From VAZQ01 sp963816745 (lineage in GTDB: Bacteria > Pseudomonadota > Alphaproteobacteria > Rhizobiales > Xanthobacteraceae), in contig CAWFLQ010000002.1 in the NCBI GenBank assembly GCA_963816745.1, positions 62,001 to 126,000 on the forward strand: DNA of 64,000 nucleotides. Reading direction: 5' to 3'. Below are positions 10,307 to 18,456 of this stretch, piece by piece. The translations under genes and the position numbers were made by a program. The notes under the pieces were generated by a model. It searched no databases, was not told where the DNA came from, and saw nothing but the letters and a program-made list of their open reading frames with translations. The first letter of the stretch is position 1; the number at the start of each line of letters is the position of its first letter.

Positions 10307-10325
10307 GCCGCCAAGGTAATCCGAA

Positions 10326-11288
10326 ATGCCCGTATTCGACACCCTCGATTCCGATCTCGACGAGATCGCGCTGCGCTGCGCGGCCGACGATGCCGGCGTG
10401 CGGCGCGTGGCCATGCTCGAGCTCGCCGACATCACCGATGAGCTGGCGGCCGCCCTGCTGGTCCGCGGTCTGAAAGATTCCGACGCGGCGGTGCGCGAAG
10501 CGGCGGCCAAGGCGCTCGACGAGCATACCGGCGACGGCGTGGTGGCGGCGCTGGTGACGGCGCTCGAGGATCCGGTCGCGGCCGTGCGCGCGGCGGTGGC
10601 GGAGACGCTGGCGGAGAAGAAGGATCCGGACAGCGCGGCGCTCCTGATCGCGCGCGTCGATCACCCCGAGCCGTTCGTGCGAGCCGCGGCGCTGCGCGCG
10701 CTACGGGAGCTCTTAGCACCAAACGCGATGCCGGCGGCGCTGCGCGCGCTGAAAGACTCATTGCCGGAGGTGCGGCGCGAGGCGGTCGGCGTGCTCGGCT
10801 ATCTCAAGGCCGACGAAGCGTTGCCGGCGCTGATGGCGGTCGCCGACGATGGCGATCCGTCGGTCCGGCGGGCCGTGATGTCGGCGCTGGTGTTCACGCG
10901 GCCGGGCGGTCCCGGCACATCGGCGCTGCTGGCGGGGCTCGACGACGCGCACTGGCAGGTGCGCGAGCAGGCGGCGGCATCCATCGGCAAGGTCAAGCTC
11001 ACCGAGGCGATCGGTCCGTTGATCGCGACCATGAACGACGAGAGCTGGCAGGTGCGCGCCAAGGCGGCGAACGCGCTCGGGCGCATCTGCGCGGTGCCGG
11101 CGATCCCCATCCTCGGCGAGGCGCTCACCCACGAGGTCAGCAACCTGCGCAAGGAGGCGGCGGCGGCCTTGGGCGAGATCGCGAGCCCGACCGCGCTGGT
11201 GTTTCTCGAGCCGGCCGCCGGCGATCCCGATCCGGACGTGCGCAAGCTCGTGCGCTGGGCCATCGGCCGCTGCCAGGCGGCGGTGTAA
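10326..11288 (+). CDS. HEAT-repeat (PBS-lyase-like) protein
   Basis: 320 residues made almost wholly of about ten HEAT-type helical repeats of 30-32 residues. Recurrent cores are AVREAAAKAL, AVRAAVAETL, FVRAAALRAL, EVRREAVGVL, SVRRAVMSAL, QVREQAAASI, QVRAKAANAL and NLRKEAAAAL. Such proteins are scaffolds or act in Fe-S and bilin-related assembly; no catalytic motif is seen. It lies 19 bases after the ferredoxin in the same direction. Unlike its frameshifted neighbours it is fully intact. An assembly or docking role for the flavoprotein-ferredoxin pair is inferred. Confidence 0.85.
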   Translation: MPVFDTLDSDLDEIALRCAADDAGVRRVAMLELADITDELAAALLVRGLKDSDAAVREAAAKALDEHTGDGVVAALVTALEDPVAAVRAAVAETLAEKKDPDSAALLIARVDHPEPFVRAAALRALRELLAPNAMPAALRALKDSLPEVRREAVGVLGYLKADEALPALMAVADDGDPSVRRAVMSALVFTRPGGPGTSALLAGLDDAHWQVREQAAASIGKVKLTEAIGPLIATMNDESWQVRAKAANALGRICAVPAIPILGEALTHEVSNLRKEAAAALGEIASPTALVFLEPAAGDPDPDVRKLVRWAIGRCQAAV

Positions 11289-11317
11289 CACGATCGGTTG
11301 GTGCACAACGGCGCCGC

Positions 11318-11486
11318 GCGCTCCAACCTCTCCCCGCTTGCGGGGAGAGGTCGGCGAGCCGCCCTTGCGGCGAGCCGGGTGAGGGGGACTCTCGACGACC
11401 GAGCTTGCGGAACGCCCCCCTCACCCGACCGCCTTCGCTACGCTCGGCGGTCGACCTCTCCCCGCAAAGCGGGGAGAGGTTGGAGC
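11318..11486. repeat. Palindromic intergenic repeat, CTCTCCCCGC family
   Basis: Two GGGGAGAGG hairpins (11327-11350 and about 11455-11479) bracket inner arms GTGAGGGGG and CCCCCTCAC, the same design as at 6345-6478. It lies in the 389-base gap between the HEAT gene and the Crp gene. The rest of that gap (11487-11628) shows no gene; a candidate promoter follows at 11629. Confidence 0.8.
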
Positions 11487-11628
11487 CCGCGTCCCGAAAA
11501 AATTTCATTCCCCCACCGACGCCGCCCGCATGATTTTTTGGCACGGGCGTCAACGGCTTGCTTTCGCGCTCCCCTACGAGAGGAGAAAATTCGCCGCTTC
11601 CTCAATAGTTTAGAATAAGGCTTAGAAC

Positions 11629-11644
11629 TGGCACACGTTATGCT
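11629..11644 (+). promoter_or_regulatory. Candidate sigma-54 promoter upstream of crp-type gene
   Basis: TGGCACACGTTATGCT has the GG-N10-GC spacing of -24/-12 promoters and a perfect TGGCAC -24 element; the -12 side (ATGCT rather than TTGCA) is weaker. It ends 33 bases before the ATG at 11678. An AAAGGAG ribosome site follows. Confidence 0.35.
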
Positions 11645-11677
11645 CCTTGGTGCCCTGAGGAAACAAAGGAGCCCCCA

Positions 11678-12471
11678 ATGCAGGATCGACCGGCGTTCGC
11701 CGAGCCCTTCCTCTCGCTCGCGCCCCGCGACCAGACGGCGCCGCGCGGACGGGATGGTCAGGCTCTGCTCCTGGTCGAAAGCCAGGCGCTGGTCGGCGGG
11801 CCGTCGCCGCTGCTGCAATGGCTCACGCCGCGCGAGCGCGAGCAGGTGCTCGCCCAAGGCCGGCGCCGCGTGCTCAACCGCGGGCAGACGCTGTTCAACC
11901 AGGGCGCCCTGCACGACGGCATCTATCTGATCGAGACCGGCCGCATCCGCGTCTTTTACACCGCGCCATCGGGGCGCGAGATCACGCTGGCCTACTGGCA
12001 TCCCGGCAACTTCGTCGGCGGGCCGGAAGTCTTCGGCGCCGGCGTGCATCAGTGGTCCGGCGTCGCGACCACCAACAGCAGCGTGGTGCAGATTCCGGGC
12101 AAGGACCTTGCGCACGCTGGTGATGCAGATTCCGAACGCTTGCGATCGGCCTGATCGAAGGCCTCACCTTCAAGGGCAAGTGCTATTCCGGCGCTGGCGC
12201 AGATGCTCGGCACCCGCTCCATCACCGAGCGGCTCGCGCATCTCCTGCTGCATCTCGTCGATACTCTACGGCGTCGAGGACGCCCGACGGCATCCTGATC
12301 GGCGCGGCCTTCACCCATGCCGATCTCGCCCACATGGTCGGCGCGACGCGGCAATGGGTCACCATCAGCCTCAAGCGGCTGCAGGACCAGGGCGTCGTCG
12401 ACTGCCGCAAGTCGCGAATCGTGGTCCGCCGCCCCGACGTGCTGCACGAGATGCGCGGACAGGGCGACTGA
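11678..12471 (+). CDS. Crp/Fnr-family transcription regulator, frameshifted in C-terminal half
   Basis: About 260 residues. Residues 40-140 form a cyclic-nucleotide-type sensor domain (LFNQGALHDGIYLIETGRIRV, REITLAYWHPGNFVGGPEVF) and the C-terminus is a winged helix (THADLAHMVGATRQWVTISL, RLQDQGVVDCRKSRIVV). The Fnr iron-sulfur cysteine set is not seen. Extra bases near 12110, 12144, 12190 and 12260 break the frame. Placed between the HEAT gene and the importer genes, it probably regulates this cluster. Start chosen at 11678 for its AAAGGAG site. Confidence 0.82.
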
Positions 12472-12675
12472 ATTCCAGTGCCCACGGAAGCGGCGTTTCC
12501 TTGCCAACGGCTGCTGAAAATCTGCGCAGCAGCCCTGTTTTGGGCAACTAATCGACCGCGCCGGCAGACTCTCGGTTTGCCCGATCCCGCACGCCGCCCA
12601 AAGATGACGAAAATTGCCGAGGAAAGCCCAAGGCGCATCACGAACAGCAGGTCATGCCGCGAGAAAGGTTGAGCC

Positions 12676-14103
12676 ATGGGAATCCGTCATTGCACAGGTC
12701 CGGCGATCGTTGCCGCAGCACTCGCTCTACGCCGGCGCCGCAGCCGCGCAGACCACCGTCACCATCGGCATCGGCACGCAGGACACCACCACCAACACGG
12801 TGACGACCGGCGACCATCATCCGCGAGCTCAAGCTGTTCGAGAAGCATCTGCCGAAGGACGGCAAGTACGCCAACATCAAGTTCCAGCTCGAATGGAACA
12901 ACTTCACCTCCGGTCCGCCCGTCACCAACGGGATGATGGCGAACAAGCTGCAGATCGGAATGATGGGCGACTATCCGCTGGTCGTGAACGGCTTCACCTT
13001 CCAGAGCAATCCGGAGAGCAAGAGCCCAGCTGATCGCGGTCGCCGCCTACAACGTCCACGGCTCCGGCAACGGACTGGTCGTGCACAAGGACTTCGTCCT
13101 ACTTCGAGCTGTCCGACCTCAAGGGCAAGGTGGTGAGCGTGCCGTTCGGCTCGGCCGCGCACGGCATGATGCTCAAGGCGATGCAGGATCGCAAATGGCC
13201 GGCCGATTACTTCCAGCTCGTCAGCCAGAGCCCGGAAGTCGGCTCGACCAACCTGCAGGAAAAGAAGATCGACGCGCACGCCGACTTCGTGCCGTTCGCC
13301 GAGCTGCTGCCGTTCCGCGGCTTCGCGCGCAAGATCTTCGACGGCGTCGAGACCAACGCGCCGACCTGGCACGGCGTCGGTCGTGCGCACCGACTTCGCG
13401 GAGAAATATCCGGAAGTCGTCGTCGCCTACATCAAGGCGATCATCGAGGCCAACGCCTGGGTGCGCAAGGATCCCAAGACCGCGTCCGAGATGATCGCGA
13501 AGTGGACCGGCATCGACAAGGAAGTCGTCTACATCTTCCTCGGTCCCGGCGGCATCATGACGACCGACCCGACCATCAAGCCGGAGCTGGTCGCAGGACG
13601 CGGCCGAGGACGCCAAGGTGCTGCAGAACCTCGGGCGCATGAAGGAGTTCGACGTCAGACAAGTGGGTGAACGACAGCTACGTGCGCAAGGCCTATCGCC
13701 GAGCTCGGCCTCGACTACGACAAGCAGCTCGCGAGCTTCGACAACTACGAGGTCAAGGGCGAGGACAAGTTCTGCAACAAGCCGATCACCGAGCCGCGCA
13801 AGGCCGGCGAGGTCTGGGTCGACGGCGAAGGCGATCCAGCCGTTCAGCAGCACGGCCTGCACGCTCGGCGCCTACGCCGATCTCAAGGCCAAGGGCAAGA
13901 AGATCAACATGGCCTACGTCTTCGACACCGCGCGCGGCATCAAGCTGTTCGCCGACCAGGCCTTCTTCACGCGTCGGCAGCGGCAAGAGCGACGATCGCG
14001 CCGTTCCTGCTCAAGAAGGACGCCGAGGCGTACGCCGCCAAGACCGGCGGCAAGGTCGTCGGCTTCGACGACGCGCTCAAAGTCGGCGATCAGCGGAGGC
14101 TGA
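12676..14103 (+). CDS. ABC importer substrate-binding protein (sulfonate/nitrate type), many frameshifts
   Basis: A secreted binding protein of about 465 residues: signal peptide (pieced together, ending YAGAAAAQ), then TVTIGIGTQDTT, IKFQLEWNNFTSGPPVTNGM, LQIGMMGDYPLVVNGF, VSVPFGSAAHGMMLKAM and KIDAHADFVPFAELLPFRG. It belongs to the SsuA/NMT1 group but is longer than most, with a C-terminal part containing KFCNKPITEPRKAGEVW. At least eight extra bases are spread along it (for example near 12732, 12811, 13025, 13100, 13379, 13596, 13660 and 13700). The end is uncertain; the stop at 14103 requires one more shift. First gene of the importer operon. Confidence 0.8.
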
Positions 14104-14105
14104 GC

Positions 14106-15055
14106 GTGGAGCGCGTCGCCCTCAAGACCGGCGAAGCGGAGCCGATCGACATCGGCGCAGGCCGCCGCCGGGGTCGCGACCCCGGCGGCGGCGCCCGAGA
14201 TGCGTCGGCGCCGAGAGCCGGCGCGAGCACCGCGACCTATCTCGCCAGGCTTGCCCGGCGCTGGTTCGCGCTGCAATCGCGGCAAGCTGCGCGCCATCGC
14301 TGCTCGGCGCGCTGTCGCTCGCTGGCTGTTCCTGCTTGGCCTGGCACCTGCTGACCAAGTATCGCGTCAACATCTACGTCCGCTTTCTCAACGTGCCCTC
14401 TCCCGAGCAGGTGTTCGAAAGCGCGCGGCGCGCGCGTTCAACGATCCGAAATTCTTCGCCCACGTGGCATGCTGAGCTGCCGGCGCATTCTCATTCGGCT
14501 TCCTGCTCGCCAGCGCTCGTCGCCGTCCCGCTCGGCCTGGTGATGGGCCGCTTCCGCGCTCATGCGCGAGATCGTCTTCCCGGTCTCCGAGGTGTTGCGG
14601 CCGATCCCCGCCATCGCCTGGGTGCCGATGTCGATCATGCTGTGGCCGTCGAACGAGGAAAGCATCGTCTTCATCACCTTCCTCGGCTCGTTCTTTCCGA
14701 TCCTGCTCAACACGCTGCACGGCATGGCCATGGTCGATCCCGTGCTGGTGCGCGCGGCGCAGTGCCTGGGCGCGCGCGAGGCCGTCGATCTTCCGCGAGG
14801 TCTATTTCCCGGCCGCGCTGCCGCACATCTTCACCGGCCTGACCGTCGGCATGGGCGTCGCCTGGGTGTCGCTGATCGCGGCCGAGATGATCTCCGGCCA
14901 GTTCGGCATCGGCTACTTCACCTGGGAGGCCTACTCGCTGGTGCAGTACTCCGATATCGCGCTCGGCATGATCTGCATCGGCGTGCTCGGCCTCGCCTCG
15001 AGCGCCGCTCATTCGCGGCGTCGGCCGCCTGGTGATGCCGTGGGGGCGGGCGTGA
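14106..15055 (+). CDS. ABC importer permease (SsuC/TauC type), many frameshifts
   Basis: Inner-membrane permease of about 310 residues, starting at GTG 14106 behind GGAGG. Recognisable parts are the long N-terminal extension, a first membrane segment near LFLLWHLLTKYRVNIYVRF, VPLGLVMGRF, MREIVFPVSEVLRPIPAIAW, and the EAA loop RAAQCLGAREAV...FPAALPHI that contacts the ATPase, followed by GVAWVSLIAAEMISGQFGIG. Frameshifts occur up to about 14795 and near 15008. It overlaps the ATPase start by a few bases. Confidence 0.82.
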
Positions 15056-15934
15056 GAAGGTCGCCAGCTGACCGGCGATCCGCAAAGGGCCGGGTCAAGG
15101 TCAACGAATTTCGGCCTGAGCTACGACACGCTGCGACGGCGCGGTCGAAGCGGTCACGGACGTGTCGATCCACGTCAATCCCGGCGAGTTCGTCTCGATC
15201 ATCGGACCGTCGGGCTGCGGCAAGTCGACGCTGCTCAACGCGGTCGCGGGCTTCCTCAAGCCGACGGCGGCGACCGTCACCGTCGACGGCGAGCCGGTCG
15301 ACGGCCCGAGCGCCGACCGCGGCATGGTGTTCCAGCAATACTCGCTGTTCCCGTGGAAGACGGTGCGCGAGCAATGTCGAGTTCGGCCTGAAGATGAAGG
15401 GCAAGGACCGGCACAGCCGCGAGGCCGCGGCGCGCACGCTGCTCGGCCTCGCCGGGCTGTCTGCAGTTCGAGAACCACTATCCCGATCGGCTGTCCGGCG
15501 GCATGAAGCAGCGCGTCGGCATCGTGCGCGCGCTGGCCACCGGCCCGAAAGTGCTGCTGCTCGACGAGCCGTTCGGCGCGCTCGACGCGCAGACGCGCGT
15601 GATCATGCAGCAGATCCTCACCAATATGTGGCAGCGGCTGAAGATCTCGGTGCTGTTCGTGACCCACGACATCGACGAGGCGATCTTCCTGTCCGACCGC
15701 GTCTACTGCATGACCGCGCGGCCCGGCACCATCAAGGCCGAGATCGCGATGCCGCTCGAGCGCCCGCGCCAGCAGTCGATGATGATGTCGTCGGAATTTC
15801 TGGCGCTGCGGCGCGGGCTGATGTCGCTCATCCGCGAGGAGAGCCTCAAGGCGATGGGCGGCGAGATCAACGACCTCGCCATGCAGGGGCTGAGCATCGA
15901 CCTGCACGGGCAGAGCCTCGCCGACGTCCTCTAG
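15052..15934 (+). CDS. ABC importer ATP-binding protein (SsuB/TauB type), frameshifted 5' part
   Basis: About 290 residues. Walker A GPSGCGKST, Q-loop FQQYSLFPW, signature LSGGMKQR, Walker B VLLLDEPFGALD and switch VTHDIDEAIFL are all intact. Extra bases near 15105, 15134, 15371 and 15463 break the first half; from about 15470 on the sequence is clean. The start is probably GTG 15052, overlapping the permease stop. It energises uptake by the membrane protein encoded upstream. Confidence 0.88.
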
Positions 15935-15964
15935 CTCCATCGATCAACGAACCGGATTACGTCC

Positions 15965-16303
15965 ATGACCTACGTCGTGACCGAGGCCTGCATTCGCTGC
16001 AAGTACATGGACTGCGTCGAGGTCTGCCCGGTCGATTGCTTCTACGAGGGCGACACCATGCTGGCGATCGACCCCGACGTCTGCATCGATTGCGGCGTGT
16101 GCGAGCCGGAATGTCCGGCCGAGGCGATCAAGCCCGATACCGAGCCCGGCGCCACCGCCTGGATCGAGTTCAACCGGGAGAAGTCGCGGCAGTGGCCGAA
16201 CATCACGACCAAGGGCACGCCGCCGGACGACGCCGACAAATGGCTGGGCGTCGAGAAGAAATTCGAGGCCGTATTCGGCAGCGCGCCGCCGAGCGAGCCT
16301 TAG
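15965..16303 (+). CDS. fdxA: 7Fe ferredoxin (FdxA type)
   Basis: 112 residues, intact. The N-terminus TYVVTEACIRCKYMDCVEVC with CPVDCFYEG and then CIDCGVCEPECP are hallmark cysteines of FdxA, which binds one [3Fe-4S] and one [4Fe-4S] cluster. Length and the C-terminal tail match the family. It lies 30 bases after the importer ATPase and may serve as electron donor or acceptor for the flavoprotein system (inference). Confidence 0.92.
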   Translation: MTYVVTEACIRCKYMDCVEVCPVDCFYEGDTMLAIDPDVCIDCGVCEPECPAEAIKPDTEPGATAWIEFNREKSRQWPNITTKGTPPDDADKWLGVEKKFEAVFGSAPPSEP

Positions 16304-16318
16304 CGACAATCGAGTTCC

Positions 16319-16425
16319 GTAGGGTGGGCAAAGGCGCGTCGCTCGGTATTGACGCGTGGGCAAAATCGCTCAGGCGCCTTTGCCCACGCGGCGACGATAC
16401 GTCAGGCGATTTTGCCCACCCTACG
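16319..16425. repeat. Palindromic repeat, GTAGGGTGGGCAAA family
   Basis: Outer arms CGTAGGGTGGGCAAA (left) and TTTGCCCACCCTACG (right) form a long stem with inner arms containing GGCGC and GCGTGGGCAAA/TTTGCCCACGC. This is a typical dispersed intergenic palindrome and sits between convergent genes, where it could terminate both transcripts. Confidence 0.75.
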
Positions 16426-17587
16426 CCGCGCCCTTCGCATTGAGCGGCCGCGTGCGCGCGAGATCCCTGATCTGCGGCATCACCTCCTTGGCGAACAGCG
16501 TCATGCTGGCGACCGTGCGCTTGTGGTCGAGGAAGCCGGCCTGCTGCATCACCAGCAGATGGTCGAAGCCGCCGACCCGGTCGTAGAAGCGCCGCACCTG
16601 CGCCGCCACCTGGTCGGGCGTGCCGTACATCACCACGCCCTGCTCGCGCTGGAACTCGAGGCCCTGGGCGCGCATGGCCTCGGTCCGTCCGGAGAACGCG
16701 CCGCGCAGCGCCTGGACGTTGAGCTCGACCGGAACGTAGCCCGGCGGATTGCGGAATTGCGGCTCGGTCTTGGCGTTCATGTACCAGATGATCTCGCGCG
16801 CGCCGCTCTCGGCGTCGGCCTCGGTCTCGCCGGTATAGACCAGCGGCATGAACGCGGTGCCGCCGCCGCCCGGCAGGCCCTGGTCGAGATAGGCGCTGCG
16901 ATAGGCGTCGAACAGCTCCCTCACCCTGTCATGCGGCTGCAGGAACGTGGCGAACACGTAGCCGCGGCTGGCCGCCTTCCTGATCGAGTCGAGATCGCTC
17001 GAGCCCGTGATCCAGACCGGCGGATGCGGCTGCTGATATGGCCGCGGCCAGAGGTTGATCGCACGCCGGCGCGTGAAGCGGCCTTCGAAGTTGAACGGCG
17101 CGTCGTGGGTGGTCCACGCCTTGACCGCGAGGTCGATCCCTTCCCACAGGCGTTCCACGGTCTGCGTGGGATTGGTGTTGGCGGCGAAGATTTCATAGGG
17201 CACGCCGCGGACGAAGCCGACGTCGAGCCTTCCACGGGAGATGCAATCGATCATCGCCATCTCTTCCGCGATCCGCACGGGGTCGCCGCGATTGGCCACC
17301 GGGTTGCCGAGGATGCAGATGCGCCCGTTGCGGGTCTGGCGCGCGAGGATGGCGGCGGAGAGCGGCGCCGCCACGTCGAGGCAGGTGGCGGTCTGGTGAT
17401 GCTCGTTGAGCATGTGGTTGAAGCCGAGATCGTCGGCGATCATGTACTCGTCGAGATAGCGGTTGAAGAGATCGGCGCCGATTTTCGGGTCGAAGTGCTT
17501 GCCCGGCAGCGTCACCCGGATCGTGCTCAACTCGTCGAAGGGCGGCAGATGCGGGTACGGCATCTCGGTAAAGTGCCAGACGTCCAT
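16421..17587 (-). CDS. LLM-class flavin-dependent oxidoreductase
   Basis: 388 residues with the bacterial-luciferase TIM-barrel pattern: LGFNHMLNEHH near residue 55, NGRICILGNPV, RIAEEMAMIDCISRGRLDVG and PPVWITGSSDLDSIRKAA. These match two-component monooxygenase subunits that use reduced FMN or F420; the substrate is not evident. It is followed at 11 bases by an alpha/beta hydrolase gene reading the same way, so the pair may act on one substrate by oxygenation then hydrolysis. Confidence 0.88.
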   Translation of the reverse strand: MDVWHFTEMPYPHLPPFDELSTIRVTLPGKHFDPKIGADLFNRYLDEYMIADDLGFNHMLNEHHQTATCLDVAAPLSAAILARQTRNGRICILGNPVANRGDPVRIAEEMAMIDCISRGRLDVGFVRGVPYEIFAANTNPTQTVERLWEGIDLAVKAWTTHDAPFNFEGRFTRRRAINLWPRPYQQPHPPVWITGSSDLDSIRKAASRGYVFATFLQPHDRVRELFDAYRSAYLDQGLPGGGGTAFMPLVYTGETEADAESGAREIIWYMNAKTEPQFRNPPGYVPVELNVQALRGAFSGRTEAMRAQGLEFQREQGVVMYGTPDQVAAQVRRFYDRVGGFDHLLVMQQAGFLDHKRTVASMTLFAKEVMPQIRDLARTRPLNAKGAA

Positions 17588-17598
17588 CGCGGCTCCTC

Positions 17599-18393
17599 TT
17601 ACCCGAGAAAATCGCGCACGAGCGCCATGAATTCCGCCGGCTGCTCCAGATGCGGATAGTGTCCAGCGCCGCCGACCATCGCAAACCCGGCGCCCGGGAT
17701 CATCCGGCTATAGGCGCGGCCATAGTCGGGCGTGACGATCCCGTCGTGCTCGCCCCAGACGAAGAGCGTGGGGACACGCACCCGATGCAGAAACCGTTTG
17801 AGCTTCGGATTGTGCATGTAGGGGTCCCAGCAGAAGCGCGCGAACAATTCGTTGTTGCGCGCGACGACCGTCAGCTCGTCGTCCGACATGGCCGTGAAAT
17901 CGCGCCGGCCTTTGTCCTGGTCGAACCATTTGAGCGCCGCCACCGTCTTCGGGTGCAGCGTCCAGATGTCGGCGATGTCGCGGTCGGTGGGCCCGCCGAT
18001 CTTCACGCCGTAGGGATCGACCAGCACCAGCTTCGCGAAGAAGCCGTCGTCCTTGGCGGCCATCTCCAGCGCGATCCAGCCGCCGAGCGAAAACCCGATC
18101 GCCGGCACCTTGCCCAATCCCAGGGTTTCGAGGAGATCGAGATAGACGTAGCTGATGTCGTCCGGCGTCTCGATCCAGTCCGGCCGCTCGGATTTCCCGA
18201 AGCCGGGTGGCGAGGGAATGATCAGCTCGTGATCGCGGCCGAGCTCGGTGAGAACGGGAGCGTCGAGCTCCAGCGCTTCCTCGCCATAGAGCACCAGCAG
18301 TGGGGTGCCGCGGCCGCGGCGCTCCACCTCGAGCTCGAGGCCGCCGACGCGCTGGAGGCTCGTCGTCCTCTCGGAGAGAGCGCTCATAGTCAT
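17599..18393 (-). CDS. Alpha/beta hydrolase
   Basis: 264 residues with a full catalytic triad: nucleophile elbow GFSLGG, acid in WGEHDGIV and His in GAGHYPHLEQP. The oxyanion-hole region reads VLYGEE. Length and cap region fit the meta-cleavage-product hydrolase/haloalkane-dehalogenase-like group; the exact substrate cannot be read. It is upstream in the same operon as the LLM flavin oxidoreductase. Confidence 0.88.
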   Translation of the reverse strand: MTMSALSERTTSLQRVGGLELEVERRGRGTPLLVLYGEEALELDAPVLTELGRDHELIIPSPPGFGKSERPDWIETPDDISYVYLDLLETLGLGKVPAIGFSLGGWIALEMAAKDDGFFAKLVLVDPYGVKIGGPTDRDIADIWTLHPKTVAALKWFDQDKGRRDFTAMSDDELTVVARNNELFARFCWDPYMHNPKLKRFLHRVRVPTLFVWGEHDGIVTPDYGRAYSRMIPGAGFAMVGGAGHYPHLEQPAEFMALVRDFLG

Positions 18394-18456
18394 CGTGCCG
18401 GGATTATTGCCCGCGGAATCGACGAAGAATACTCTAATTAATAGAGCGATTTCCCG

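Noticed and set aside
8385..15470. Programmed frameshifting as an explanation for the many frame changes
   Set aside because: The shifts occur at different contexts without slippery sequences or stop codons at the shift, and some genes have about ten. This density has no parallel in bacteria; errors are more likely.
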